Shown here one piece after another: positions 55,576-63,868 of a stretch of 64,000 bases of DNA; position 1 is the stretch's first letter, and the number at the start of each line of letters is the position of its first letter. Below the pieces are notes generated by a model that searched no databases, was not told the DNA's origin, and worked only from the letters and a program-made list of their open reading frames with translations. The translations under genes and the position numbers were made by a program. Source of the stretch: Algoriphagus winogradskyi (lineage in GTDB: Bacteria; Bacteroidota; Bacteroidia; Cytophagales; Cyclobacteriaceae); assembly GCF_900182815.1 (NCBI RefSeq), contig NZ_FXUA01000004.1, positions 186,001 to 250,000 on the forward strand, read 5' to 3'.

Positions 55576-55608
55576 TTTGTGTTTCTGTACAATTAGGGGC
55601 TATATTTG
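55576..55608 (+). promoter_or_regulatory. Promoter of the DEAD-box helicase gene
   Basis: TATATTTG (55601-55608) matches the TAnnTTTG element and TTTG (55576-55579) lies 21 bases upstream as the -33 element. Start of transcription would be near 55615, about 45 bases before the TTG start codon. Confidence 0.65.
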
Positions 55609-55659
55609 AGCAGACGTAAAAGATAACGTCGCTTTTTACAATACTTCACTCACCACATT

Positions 55660-57054
55660 TTGGACTTCTCATCATTTAATTTCGAAACCTCGCTCCAAGA
55701 AGGACTTGACGCAATGGGTTTTGAAAAACCAACTCCAATCCAGGAAAAGGCCATTCCGGTCATTATGGAAAACAATGATCTTATCGCATGTGCCCAGACT
55801 GGGACCGGTAAGACAGCTGCATTTATTCTACCTATACTTAATAAAATAAGTAAGGATGGAACGAGCACATTGAATACACTTATTCTCGCACCAACTCGTG
55901 AACTTGCCATTCAGATAGATCAGCAAATTCAAGGATTTGCCTACTTCTTAGGTATTAGCTCTATTCCGATTTACGGAGGAGGAGACGGCATCGTCTGGGA
56001 GCAACAGAAGAAGGCTCTTGAAACAGGAGCTGAAATCATTGTCGCTACTCCTGGTCGCTTGATTGCTCTTCTTGCTGGCGGTAAAATAGATTTGTCAACT
56101 CTAGAACATCTGATTCTGGATGAGGCTGATCGTATGATGGATATGGGATTTTCGGATGATATCCTGAAAATCGTCAATTACCTCCCAAAGAATCGTCAGA
56201 CTATTTTATTCTCTGCTACCATGCCTCCGAAGATCAGGCAGTTTAGCATGAAGTTTTTGAACAACCCTGCTGAAATATCTATTGCGATAGGAAAGACGGC
56301 AAAGGGAGTTACCCAGTCTATGTATTCTGTATATGATACGCAGAAAGAGGAATTGGTCAGAAACATACTTTCTCAAAAAGCTTACGAAGCGGTAATAATT
56401 TTCGCCTCTACTAAGGATAAGGTAAAGTCCCTCTGTAAAGTATTAAGAAAGCAATTTGAAATTGAAGCTTTCCATTCAGACCTAGAGCAAGTAGAGCGGG
56501 AGAAGATTATGTCTGCTTTCAAAAACAAGTCTGTCAAAATTTTGATAGGTACAGACATCATTTCCCGAGGAATAGATGTGGTAGGAATCGAATTGGTAAT
56601 CAATTACGATACGCCTTCTGATCCTGAGGACTACGTGCATAGAGTAGGACGTACAGCCAGAGCCGATATGGAAGGTGAAGCGATTACTTTCGTAAATCCT
56701 AAGGATCAGTATAAGTTTGATAATATTGAAAAGCTGATTGGGATGAAAATCACCCAAATGCCATTACCTGAGGGTTTCGAAGCTGGTCCTACTTACACCG
56801 GAACTGCTTCAAAAGGGAAATCTGACTTTGGGTCAAAAAAGAAATCCGGTTTTAATAAAAACAAAAAATCAGGATCTGGAGGAAATAGAAAGCCTTTTCC
56901 TAGAAGAGAAAATTCAAATTCTGAAGCGCCAAAGGATGCTAATCCTAAACCAGTAGAAGCAAAAAAGCCAGTTGAGCCAAAAACAACTTCTGAACCTAAT
57001 CAGGCAAAGCCCGGTAAATTTGGAAGACGTAAAAATGTGATAGATCCAGAATAA
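55660..57054 (+). CDS. DEAD-box RNA helicase
   Basis: The 464-aa protein has the F and Q motif (FEKPTPIQEKAIP), motif I AQTGTGKT (residues 46-52), PTRELAIQ, TPGRL, DEAD-box LDEADRM, SAT, then ASTKDK, SRGIDV and the HRVGRTAR of motif VI. A basic, low-complexity C-terminal tail (about 370-464, Lys/Pro/Ser-rich) resembles RhlE-type helicases that act on ribosome assembly or RNA decay, often cold-induced. The start is a TTG at 55660, preceded by a promoter; an ATT or later start cannot be ruled out. Confidence 0.94.
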   Translation: MDFSSFNFETSLQEGLDAMGFEKPTPIQEKAIPVIMENNDLIACAQTGTGKTAAFILPILNKISKDGTSTLNTLILAPTRELAIQIDQQIQGFAYFLGISSIPIYGGGDGIVWEQQKKALETGAEIIVATPGRLIALLAGGKIDLSTLEHLILDEADRMMDMGFSDDILKIVNYLPKNRQTILFSATMPPKIRQFSMKFLNNPAEISIAIGKTAKGVTQSMYSVYDTQKEELVRNILSQKAYEAVIIFASTKDKVKSLCKVLRKQFEIEAFHSDLEQVEREKIMSAFKNKSVKILIGTDIISRGIDVVGIELVINYDTPSDPEDYVHRVGRTARADMEGEAITFVNPKDQYKFDNIEKLIGMKITQMPLPEGFEAGPTYTGTASKGKSDFGSKKKSGFNKNKKSGSGGNRKPFPRRENSNSEAPKDANPKPVEAKKPVEPKTTSEPNQAKPGKFGRRKNVIDPE

Positions 57055-57081
57055 GCGATTTGTATAGCGATTGTTATTATG

Positions 57082-57116
57082 AAGTACTTCAATTAAATTG
57101 AAGTACTTTTTATTTT
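57082..57116 (+). terminator. Terminator of the helicase gene
   Basis: AAGTACTTCAATT and AATTGAAGTACTT form a long near-perfect stem, followed by TTTATTTTT. It lies 28 bases after the helicase stop and covers the first codons of a longer reading of the next gene, so that gene starts at 57131. Confidence 0.85.
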
Positions 57117-57130
57117 TAAACCTCATAGCA

Positions 57131-57958
57131 ATGCAATACATAAAACTCAAATCAAGGGGTTCCTCTGTATCATTTTTACAGGAGCTCCTTAGAAAGATCG
57201 GTTACGATACGCCTTCTTCCGGTTATTTTGGAGTTGAGACAGAAGTAGCTGTCAAGGATTTCCAGAGCAAAAATCTCCTCGTTGTGGATGGTGAGGTGGG
57301 AATCAAAACATGGACGATGCTGTTTGATAAGACCAAACCTGCAGATGTGTTTGGTGGTATTTTTCTTGGTGAGCAAGATTTGATAGATTTTGCAAAAAGA
57401 TATCAAGTAGATCTAGCAGCTGTCAAAGCTGTAAATGAAGTAGAAAGCTCAGGGAAAGGCTTTTTTATCGATGGAAGGCCAAAGATTTTGTTTGAGGGAC
57501 ATATTTTTTGGAGGCAGTTGAAAGCAAGGGGAGTTAATCCAGAGGATTTTGTCAACAGTTCTAATGAAAATGTGCTGTATAAAAGCTACAATAAAAAGCA
57601 CTATTTAGGTGGTTCTAGGGAATATGAGCGCCTAGAGCAGGCAGCTTCTATTTCTCCTGATCCCAGATTCAGAGAGGCAGCTTTAGCTTCTGCATCTTGG
57701 GGAAGCTATCAGGTAATGGGATTTCACGCGGTTTCGCTTGGTTATCCGTCCGTCCAGCAATTTGTTGATGAAATGTACAAGCACGAGCGAAATCACCTAG
57801 AAGTATTTGGTCGATACATCTTGAAAAATGGTTGTTTGGCCTATTTGCAGGAGAAAAATTGGGCGAAATTCGCCGCATGCTACAATGGCCCAGCGTATGC
57901 TACAAATAAATATGACGAAAAGATGGCTAAGGCCTACATTAAATATAATAGCCAATAA
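57131..57958 (+). CDS. Lysin-like N-acetylmuramidase with peptidoglycan-binding domain
   Basis: The 275-aa product has an N-terminal PG_binding_1 domain (about 1-70; SRGSSVSFLQELLRKIGYDTPSSGYFGVETEVAVKDFQ) and an N-acetylmuramidase domain (PF11860 type, about 80-275). The latter has AVNEVESSGKGFF with the probable catalytic Glu, LFEGHIFW, and ASWGSYQVMGFH. It hydrolyses MurNAc-GlcNAc bonds. No signal peptide or holin is nearby, so it looks like a domesticated phage endolysin or a Bacteroidota muramidase exported by other means. No prophage genes surround it. Confidence 0.85.
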   Translation: MQYIKLKSRGSSVSFLQELLRKIGYDTPSSGYFGVETEVAVKDFQSKNLLVVDGEVGIKTWTMLFDKTKPADVFGGIFLGEQDLIDFAKRYQVDLAAVKAVNEVESSGKGFFIDGRPKILFEGHIFWRQLKARGVNPEDFVNSSNENVLYKSYNKKHYLGGSREYERLEQAASISPDPRFREAALASASWGSYQVMGFHAVSLGYPSVQQFVDEMYKHERNHLEVFGRYILKNGCLAYLQEKNWAKFAACYNGPAYATNKYDEKMAKAYIKYNSQ

Positions 57959-57964
57959 AAACTT

Positions 57965-58426
57965 ATGATACTTGAAGAATTAATTCAACTTTTTGAGCGG
58001 GATATTGAGCGATTGAAATTAGAAATCAACGCCTATTCCAAGGAAGAAAATCTATGGAAAGTTGATCACAACATTACCAATTCAGCTGGCAACCTTTGCC
58101 TTCATTTGATAGGAAATATGTCTCATTTTGTAGGAAAAGAGATAGGCGGATTCGACTACACTAGAGATCGAGAGTTTGAATTTGCTGGGAAGAATGTTCC
58201 AAAAGCTGATTTAGTTGCTATGTTGGAGAAACTTCAAAATGTAGTGACCGCCAGCCTGGAAGGTCTGGATGAGAGCATGTTAGATAAGGATTATCCGTTG
58301 GAAGTACTTGGCGGTAAAATGTCTTACAATTTTTTCCTGATTCATCTATTTGGGCACTTCGGCTATCATCTAGGCCAAATCAATTATCACAGGAGATTAC
58401 TGGATAAGGAATATAAAACAGCTTGA
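57965..58426 (+). CDS. DinB-family protein (DUF1572-like)
   Basis: This 153-aa four-helix-bundle protein has His residues in the expected metal-binding places (LCLHLIGNMSHFVG near 45-57; LIHLFGHFGYHLGQINYHR near the end). DinB-like enzymes include thiol transferases, but many are of unknown role. It starts six bases after the muramidase stop and is followed by a strong terminator. Confidence 0.82.
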   Translation: MILEELIQLFERDIERLKLEINAYSKEENLWKVDHNITNSAGNLCLHLIGNMSHFVGKEIGGFDYTRDREFEFAGKNVPKADLVAMLEKLQNVVTASLEGLDESMLDKDYPLEVLGGKMSYNFFLIHLFGHFGYHLGQINYHRRLLDKEYKTA

Positions 58427-58462
58427 ACCAAAAAAGTCCCGTAAATGCGGGACTTTTTGGTT
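58427..58462. terminator. Bidirectional terminator
   Basis: AACCAAAAAAGTCCCG pairs with CGGGACTTTTTGGTT (one unpaired A) around a five-base loop. It separates the DinB gene from the convergent SerB-SerA gene. Confidence 0.9.
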
Positions 58463-58479
58463 ATAAGAATGCAAAAATC

Positions 58480-60372
58480 CTAGTAAAGAACTCTAAAGCG
58501 GATTGTTCCTGGAATTTGTTTCAACGCATCAATCGCCTCGGTGGAGTAGGCCTTATCTATATCTGTGATCACATAACCGATTTTCTCGTTTGTCTTCAAG
58601 TATTGACCAACGATGTTAATTTCGAAGTTTGCCAAGACCTGGTTGATTTTAGCTAATACGCCAGGCTCATTCAAATGGATATGGATTAGTCTATGAGCGT
58701 TCTGTAGGAAAGGAAGCTGAATATTCGGGAAGTTTACTGAGTTGTACGTATTACCGGTATTAATATATTCCATGATTTTCCCTGGTACAAATCGCGCAAT
58801 GTTCTCCTGAGCTTCAGAGGTACTACCACCAATATGCGGGGTCAGAATCGTGTTTGGAAGACCAATGAGTTCTGAAGTCAATGGTTCTGTGTTATTTTTC
58901 GGTTCTTCAGGAAAAACATCCACTGCACAGCCTGCAAGATGACCGGAAAGGATGGCATCTCTTAGAGCTGGTATCTCCACGACATGTCCACGGCTTAGAT
59001 TTAGTAATATTGCTCCTTTCTTCATCAAGGCAATTTTCGATCTGTCCAAGATGTTTTCGTTCTCTTTTCTACCATCCACATGTAAGGTAATCACGTCGCA
59101 GGTGCTTAGAAGCTCATCCAGACTTTCGATTTTAGTTGCATTTCCCAGTGCCAAGCGCTCAATTACATCGTAATAGAATACGTTCATCCCCATGTTCTCA
59201 GCTAGGACTGAAAGTTGGGCGCCAATATTACCATAACCGATAATTCCCAATTTTTTACCTCTGATTTCGAAGCTTCCAGTTGCTGATTTATCCCATTTGC
59301 CCTGGTGCAGTGCGGCAGTTTTATCTGCAAAACCTCTCATTAGGAAAATGATCTCAGCGATTGCCATTTCCACTACAGATCTGGTGTTACTGAATGGCGC
59401 ATTGAAAACTGCAATACCTTTCTCCTGGCACGCTTCCAAATCAATTTGGTTGGTTCCTATGCAGAAAGCTCCAACCGCGATCAATCGATTCGCGTTTTCC
59501 AAAACTTTACGGGTAATATTAGTTTTGGATCGAATACCAATGATGGAAACATTTTTGATCTTCTCGCAAAGTTCTTCCTCTGACATTGCAGAGCTTACAA
59601 CTTCTACTTCGTAACCTTCTTCTTTGAGTAAATCGACACCGATTTGGTGGACATTTTCAAGGAGCAATACCTTGATTCTGCTTTTTGGGTAAGAGAATTT
59701 TGTGTTCAAATTATTGACGTATAAGATTTCATCCAAACTAGGTGCAATGTGGTCAGCCTCTTTGGTTACTTTAGGACGGTTTACATTTTCAGTAAATGCG
59801 TAAAACTTATTGGCAAGGCCTGATTTCTTGATCTCATAATCCGTATAACCATCACCAATCACGTAGATTTCTCCTTCAAGATTGATTTTTTTGATGGTTT
59901 CGGCCTTTCCATTATTCTGGGAAAGAGGATTTTCTCTGTTGAAATCTACAATATTATCCGCATCATCATAGACAAATTCATTGGCAAAAACATTGTCTTG
60001 GTGAATTCCATAATCTCCTACAATGGGAATTATGAAATCCTTAAAACCATTGGAAACGATGTAGATATTGTCCGCATTTTCCTGAAGGAATTCCTTATTT
60101 CGCTCAAAGGACTTGGAGACTTTTTGCTTCAAGGCAGTTATTAAATCCGAGATTTGGGATTTGGTTGCTTTGAGGATATCAATCCGTTGGATCAAACTAT
60201 CACGAAAGGTTACACTACCTTCCATTCCTTTATCGGTGATATCCTTTATGGCTTTTAATTTTTCTTCTCTTTTTGGATCATTTAATAGGCTGATTTCTCC
60301 TAGTATGTCCAAAGCTTCTACTTGTGTAAATGTGCTGTCAAAATCAATGATAAACTTTGTTGGATGAGGCAT
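58480..60372 (-). CDS. Phosphoserine phosphatase-phosphoglycerate dehydrogenase fusion
   Basis: A HAD-type domain (about 1-215) has catalytic DFDST (Asp nucleophile), IVSNGF and GDGYTDYE: an SerB-like phosphatase. It is joined to a 3-phosphoglycerate dehydrogenase (about 225-560): Rossmann GIIGYGNIG, catalytic RSKTNIT, and TPHIGGSTSEAQEN. An ACT domain (about 560-630) ends the protein. It thus carries out the first and last steps of serine synthesis; the middle enzyme SerC is not in the window. The ATG at 60372 is preferred; a TTG four codons upstream is less likely. It is a single-gene unit. Confidence 0.92.
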   Translation of the reverse strand: MPHPTKFIIDFDSTFTQVEALDILGEISLLNDPKREEKLKAIKDITDKGMEGSVTFRDSLIQRIDILKATKSQISDLITALKQKVSKSFERNKEFLQENADNIYIVSNGFKDFIIPIVGDYGIHQDNVFANEFVYDDADNIVDFNRENPLSQNNGKAETIKKINLEGEIYVIGDGYTDYEIKKSGLANKFYAFTENVNRPKVTKEADHIAPSLDEILYVNNLNTKFSYPKSRIKVLLLENVHQIGVDLLKEEGYEVEVVSSAMSEEELCEKIKNVSIIGIRSKTNITRKVLENANRLIAVGAFCIGTNQIDLEACQEKGIAVFNAPFSNTRSVVEMAIAEIIFLMRGFADKTAALHQGKWDKSATGSFEIRGKKLGIIGYGNIGAQLSVLAENMGMNVFYYDVIERLALGNATKIESLDELLSTCDVITLHVDGRKENENILDRSKIALMKKGAILLNLSRGHVVEIPALRDAILSGHLAGCAVDVFPEEPKNNTEPLTSELIGLPNTILTPHIGGSTSEAQENIARFVPGKIMEYINTGNTYNSVNFPNIQLPFLQNAHRLIHIHLNEPGVLAKINQVLANFEINIVGQYLKTNEKIGYVITDIDKAYSTEAIDALKQIPGTIRFRVLY

Positions 60373-60568
60373 GTGCAGGGTCAATAGGTTAATTCGAGTG
60401 TAAAATTACAGGATTGTTAAAAAAATCGAAGTTTTATTGAAAAAATTGTTTCAAATCTTTTTCGCAATCGATTTATTTGTAATAGATAGGCTAAATAGGC
60501 AGGAATTCCGAATTGCTATTAGTTTGCCAAACATTTATCTTATTCTTTTTCTCTCCAATTCTTAAGCG

Positions 60569-60576
60569 TATTTTTG
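60569..60576 (+). promoter_or_regulatory. Candidate -7 element for the DUF4920 gene
   Basis: TATTTTTG matches TAnnTTTG, 19 bases before the start codon, leaving a very short leader. A clear -33 element is absent. Confidence 0.4.
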
Positions 60577-60595
60577 GGAACAAATCATTATTACC

Positions 60596-61114
60596 ATGAA
60601 GAAATCATATTTAGTTATACTTAGCCTAGGAATTGTATTAAATACTTCCTGTCAAAATCAAAAAGCTGATTCTATTTCAGAAGAAATAATTACAGAAGAA
60701 AGCACTGCTAAAGAAATCCCTGGAAACTATGGAGCAGATCTAGAACTTGCTGATGTAGTTTCTCCAGCAGAAATGATTTCAGTTGTAGAAAAGGAAGGAA
60801 ACTTTGAAGGTAAGATTGCTGGTGAGATAAAGGAGGTATGTACCAAAAAAGGCTGTTGGCTTACTATGGATCTTCCAAACGGTGAAAGCATGCGAGTAAC
60901 CTTTAAGGATTATGGTTTCTTTGTTCCGACTACATCTCAGGGTTATCCTATCATTTTGGAAGGAGTAGCAGTATTGACTGAGACAGATGTTGAGACCTTA
61001 AGACACTACGCTGAGGATGGAGGCATGAGTAAAGAAGAAGTAGCTGCTATTACCGAACCTAAGCGTGAAATTACCTTTGAGGCTGTTGGAGTTGTGATTA
61101 AAGATAAAGCTTAA
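60596..61114 (+). CDS. DUF4920-family lipoprotein
   Basis: The 172-aa protein has a lipobox with Cys19 (VLNTSCQNQ) and the DUF4920 block EIKEVCTKKGCWLTMDL, followed by the MRVTFKDYGFFVP segment. The CxxKGCW motif suggests metal or redox binding. DUF4920 is a Bacteroidota OB-fold-like family of unknown role. It is the first of three small genes with short spacing. Confidence 0.9.
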   Translation: MKKSYLVILSLGIVLNTSCQNQKADSISEEIITEESTAKEIPGNYGADLELADVVSPAEMISVVEKEGNFEGKIAGEIKEVCTKKGCWLTMDLPNGESMRVTFKDYGFFVPTTSQGYPIILEGVAVLTETDVETLRHYAEDGGMSKEEVAAITEPKREITFEAVGVVIKDKA

Positions 61115-61119
61115 GTTAT

Positions 61120-61326
61120 ATGCCAATAGCGCTTGATAACCTGCGTGTAGGTAGAAAATACCAATTAATCAACATGGGAGAAATCAGACAATTGGAGATT
61201 ATCTCCCGTCTGAGAGGTACTAATTTCAAAGTGAAGGATCTAGATACTCTGGAATTTTACACGATAGAAGAGTTATTACAGTGGGGAATAGGCAAAGACT
61301 ACGATATCGATGAAATTTATCGATAG
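61120..61326 (+). CDS. Small hypothetical protein
   Basis: This 68-aa protein, PIALDNLRVGRKYQLINMGE followed by QLEIISRLRGTNFKVKDL and WGIGKDYDIDEIYR, has no signal, no cysteines and a short beta-barrel-like pattern. It follows the DUF4920 gene by five bases. Family unknown to me. Confidence 0.7.
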   Translation: MPIALDNLRVGRKYQLINMGEIRQLEIISRLRGTNFKVKDLDTLEFYTIEELLQWGIGKDYDIDEIYR

Positions 61327-61386
61327 AATAAATGGCCAGCGTGAATTCCCTTTTTGACAACCATTCTATTTTCATTAAAACCAGAT

Positions 61387-61761
61387 ATGAGTAATAAAAG
61401 TACTATTAAGGCTATTGCAAAGGCAAAATGTCCACAATGTCACGAAGGAGATTTATTCTCAGTTCCTTTATATAGCTATCGCAAATTGTCTCATGTCAAT
61501 AAGTCTTGTGAGGTATGTGGGGCAAATTTTCATGCAGAGCCGGATTTTTTCTATGGTGCAATGTATGTCAGCTATGCATTCTCAGTGGCGTTGGTAATCA
61601 CAACTATGGTGGTTTTGAATGTATTGATGGAGCGACCGGAGGTTTGGATGTATCTCACCACTGTAGCTATTTCAAATGTAATTTTACTACCCTTGATGCT
61701 TCGATACTCGAAAGTTTTATATCTGTATAATGTAGGTAAGCTGAAATACCGAGGCTACTGA
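61387..61761 (+). CDS. DUF983-family membrane protein
   Basis: A zinc-ribbon-like start (CPQCHEGDLF ... CEVCG) precedes two or more membrane helices (about 50-75 and 80-105). This is the DUF983 layout; members are often near cytochrome oxidase genes, but none is here. The ATG at 61387 gives the normal start; an upstream ATG at 61354 would add 11 residues. Its 3' end overlaps the convergent BCCT gene by seven bases. Confidence 0.88.
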   Translation: MSNKSTIKAIAKAKCPQCHEGDLFSVPLYSYRKLSHVNKSCEVCGANFHAEPDFFYGAMYVSYAFSVALVITTMVVLNVLMERPEVWMYLTTVAISNVILLPLMLRYSKVLYLYNVGKLKYRGY

Positions 61762-63293
61762 TTTCCTAAATATTTTTTAGGGGAAATCAGAATTAATATC
61801 AGGCAAACTGATACTAACAGTAGAAAAAATAGTGCAGGTAATCCTCCAATAACTGACAAGATCCTCACCCCGTCAATTCCTGAAAAAGTAATCATAACCC
61901 AAGATAAGAAGCCGATTAGGACTCCCCAAATCACTTTAAGATTAGTATCTGAGCGAAATGGATCTCCATCTTGCTTTTTCATACTAATGCTCGCCAAGGC
62001 ATCTGTACTGGAATCTGCAGCTGTGACATAGGAGATGAATATGCCAAGGATAAAGAGTTGGGCAAACATTTTGAAATACCCCATGTCTTCAAAAACCTGG
62101 TAAATAATAGATTCAGGGCCTGAGTTTAAAAATAAACCTTTGTAAACCTCAGAGTCATTAGAAGCGAAATCAACCGTAGTTCCTCCAAATATCCCCATCC
62201 AAATCAGGCAAAAAAGAGCTGGTAAAAACCAATTGACTAGTAGAAATTCTCGGACTGTTCTACCTATGGCTATTTTCCCTAGGAAAAGTGCTGTCATTGG
62301 AGCCCATGCCATCCACATGGCAAAATTGAAAGTGGACCAATCGTAAGTCCAACTATTTCCAGCTCCACTCAATTGAAGACTTAGATCAGTGAAATTTGAA
62401 AAGTATTCGATAAAACCAGTTCCTATAGAATTAAATATATGGGCCTTTTCCCCAAATATCACAAATAGAATAGCGATCAGGAAAAAGAAGCCAAGATTGA
62501 ACAGGGATAGGTTTTTAATTCCTTTTTCAATGCCCGTCGAAGCGGAAATTATGAAGGTTAATAGGATTGCCAAAGTAATTATTACTGTCAGAAAAGTAGG
62601 GTCTAGCTGCGGAAAAAAAGCTAAAAAACCACCAGATAAACTTAATATCCCAGCTCCTAGAGCTGCTGCCATACCAGTTACGAGGGCGAATAGGCTAAAC
62701 ATATCCAAACCCGCTACCCAGAATTTATTGGGGTAAGAGCCAAGAATAGGCCTCAGCATGATACTTAGACTAAAATTGCTTTTGCCGGAATAATACATCA
62801 ATGCAAAAACTAGGGCCGGAACGGCGTAAATTGCATAAGGGGTAAATCCCCAATGAAAGTATAAAGCTCCTAAAGCAAATGATTTAGCAGCTTCTGAATT
62901 AGGTTCAAACCCCTTGAATTCCGGCGGAAACAAATAATGTGAGAGTGGTTCTGCACTTCCCCAAAACAAGATACCAACAGCTATGGTTGTGCATAGGACT
63001 ATTGCAAACCAGCTGATTCTTTTCAGTCTTGGAATCGCATTTTGACCACCGATTTTATAGTTTCCAAGAGGTGAAAATATTGCAACTGCCGTAAGTAAAG
63101 TCATGAGCAAGGAAACCCAGCTGAATCCTAAACTAAAGTGGCTAAGTATGAGTTGTTGTAAATTCTTAAATACTGCAATAAAGGATTTCGGGAATATGAT
63201 GCTACTGGTAACAGCAACTATTAATAGAATAAAAGGTGGCCAAAAGACCCAAGGGCGAACATTAAAACTGAAAAATGTAGTATTTCTTGTCAT
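61755..63293 (-). CDS. BCCT-family transporter (betaine/choline/carnitine type)
   Basis: This 512-aa protein has about 12 helices. BCCT features include the WGSAEPLSHYLFPP segment, the GMAAALGAGIL loop and the MWMAWAPMTALFLGKIAIGRTVREF block with the conserved arginines. It imports glycine betaine, choline or a related quaternary amine with Na+ or H+. The substrate cannot be stated from this alone. The gene converges with the DUF983 gene and diverges from the DoxX gene. Confidence 0.93.
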   Translation of the reverse strand: MTRNTTFFSFNVRPWVFWPPFILLIVAVTSSIIFPKSFIAVFKNLQQLILSHFSLGFSWVSLLMTLLTAVAIFSPLGNYKIGGQNAIPRLKRISWFAIVLCTTIAVGILFWGSAEPLSHYLFPPEFKGFEPNSEAAKSFALGALYFHWGFTPYAIYAVPALVFALMYYSGKSNFSLSIMLRPILGSYPNKFWVAGLDMFSLFALVTGMAAALGAGILSLSGGFLAFFPQLDPTFLTVIITLAILLTFIISASTGIEKGIKNLSLFNLGFFFLIAILFVIFGEKAHIFNSIGTGFIEYFSNFTDLSLQLSGAGNSWTYDWSTFNFAMWMAWAPMTALFLGKIAIGRTVREFLLVNWFLPALFCLIWMGIFGGTTVDFASNDSEVYKGLFLNSGPESIIYQVFEDMGYFKMFAQLFILGIFISYVTAADSSTDALASISMKKQDGDPFRSDTNLKVIWGVLIGFLSWVMITFSGIDGVRILSVIGGLPALFFLLLVSVCLILILISPKKYLGNQ

Positions 63294-63371
63294 GAATCAG
63301 GAAGATACCAGGTTTCGAATTCTTACAAAAATGAGTGAATATTTTGTGTTTAAATATCAACTGCTTTCCGT

Positions 63372-63770
63372 ATGAATAAAATTAAATCAAGTGCTCTTTA
63401 TATAATGGCCATTTTTTACCTTTTAGCTGGTCTTAATCATTTTATTAATCCAGATGGTTACTTGAGATTGATTCCAGAATATCTTCCCTTTCACTACGCA
63501 TTAAATTTTGTAGCAGGGATATGTGAAGTTAGTTTTGGTATAGGTCTATTTTTTCCAAAATCAAGATCGCTAGCTTCTTGGGGTATCATTGTAATGCTGT
63601 TGGCATTCATTCCAGCTCATGTTTACTTCATTCAACTCAATTCTTGTGTTGATAATGGACTTTGTTTGCCGTCGTGGACCGGGTGGTTTCGGCTTGTAAT
63701 TATCCATCCTTTATTGATTTATTGGGCGTATTTATACACTTCTGAGAGGTATATACTTACCAAAAATTAG
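63372..63770 (+). CDS. DoxX-family membrane protein
   Basis: This 132-aa protein has four hydrophobic helices (about 6-22, 45-63, 70-90 and 105-125) and the DoxX-like start YIMAIFYLLAGLNHFINPDGYLRLIPEYLP. DoxX-like proteins are small membrane subunits in redox or stress pathways. It is a singleton upstream of a TetR gene. Function unknown. Confidence 0.82.
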   Translation: MNKIKSSALYIMAIFYLLAGLNHFINPDGYLRLIPEYLPFHYALNFVAGICEVSFGIGLFFPKSRSLASWGIIVMLLAFIPAHVYFIQLNSCVDNGLCLPSWTGWFRLVIIHPLLIYWAYLYTSERYILTKN

Positions 63771-63787
63771 TGAAATCTCTAAGTCTT

Positions 63788-63802
63788 GTTAGTAATACTA
63801 AC
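63788..63802. promoter_or_regulatory. Palindromic operator candidate for the TetR gene
   Basis: GTTAGTAATACTAAC is a perfect 15-base palindrome 66 bases before the TetR start. TetR regulators usually bind such dyads near their own promoter, so autoregulation is likely. Confidence 0.55.
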
Positions 63803-63868
63803 TTTTTGAAAGATTTGTTAACTTTTTTCTCAATACGGCGTTATCAGGATAGTCAAAAAGTTTTTTTT

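Noticed and set aside
57098..57130. Upstream start for the muramidase gene
   Set aside because: These codons fall within the helicase terminator stem; the domain begins right after ATG 57131.
57131..57958. Prophage remnant centred on the muramidase gene
   Set aside because: No integrase, capsid, tail or holin gene nearby; neighbours are housekeeping genes.
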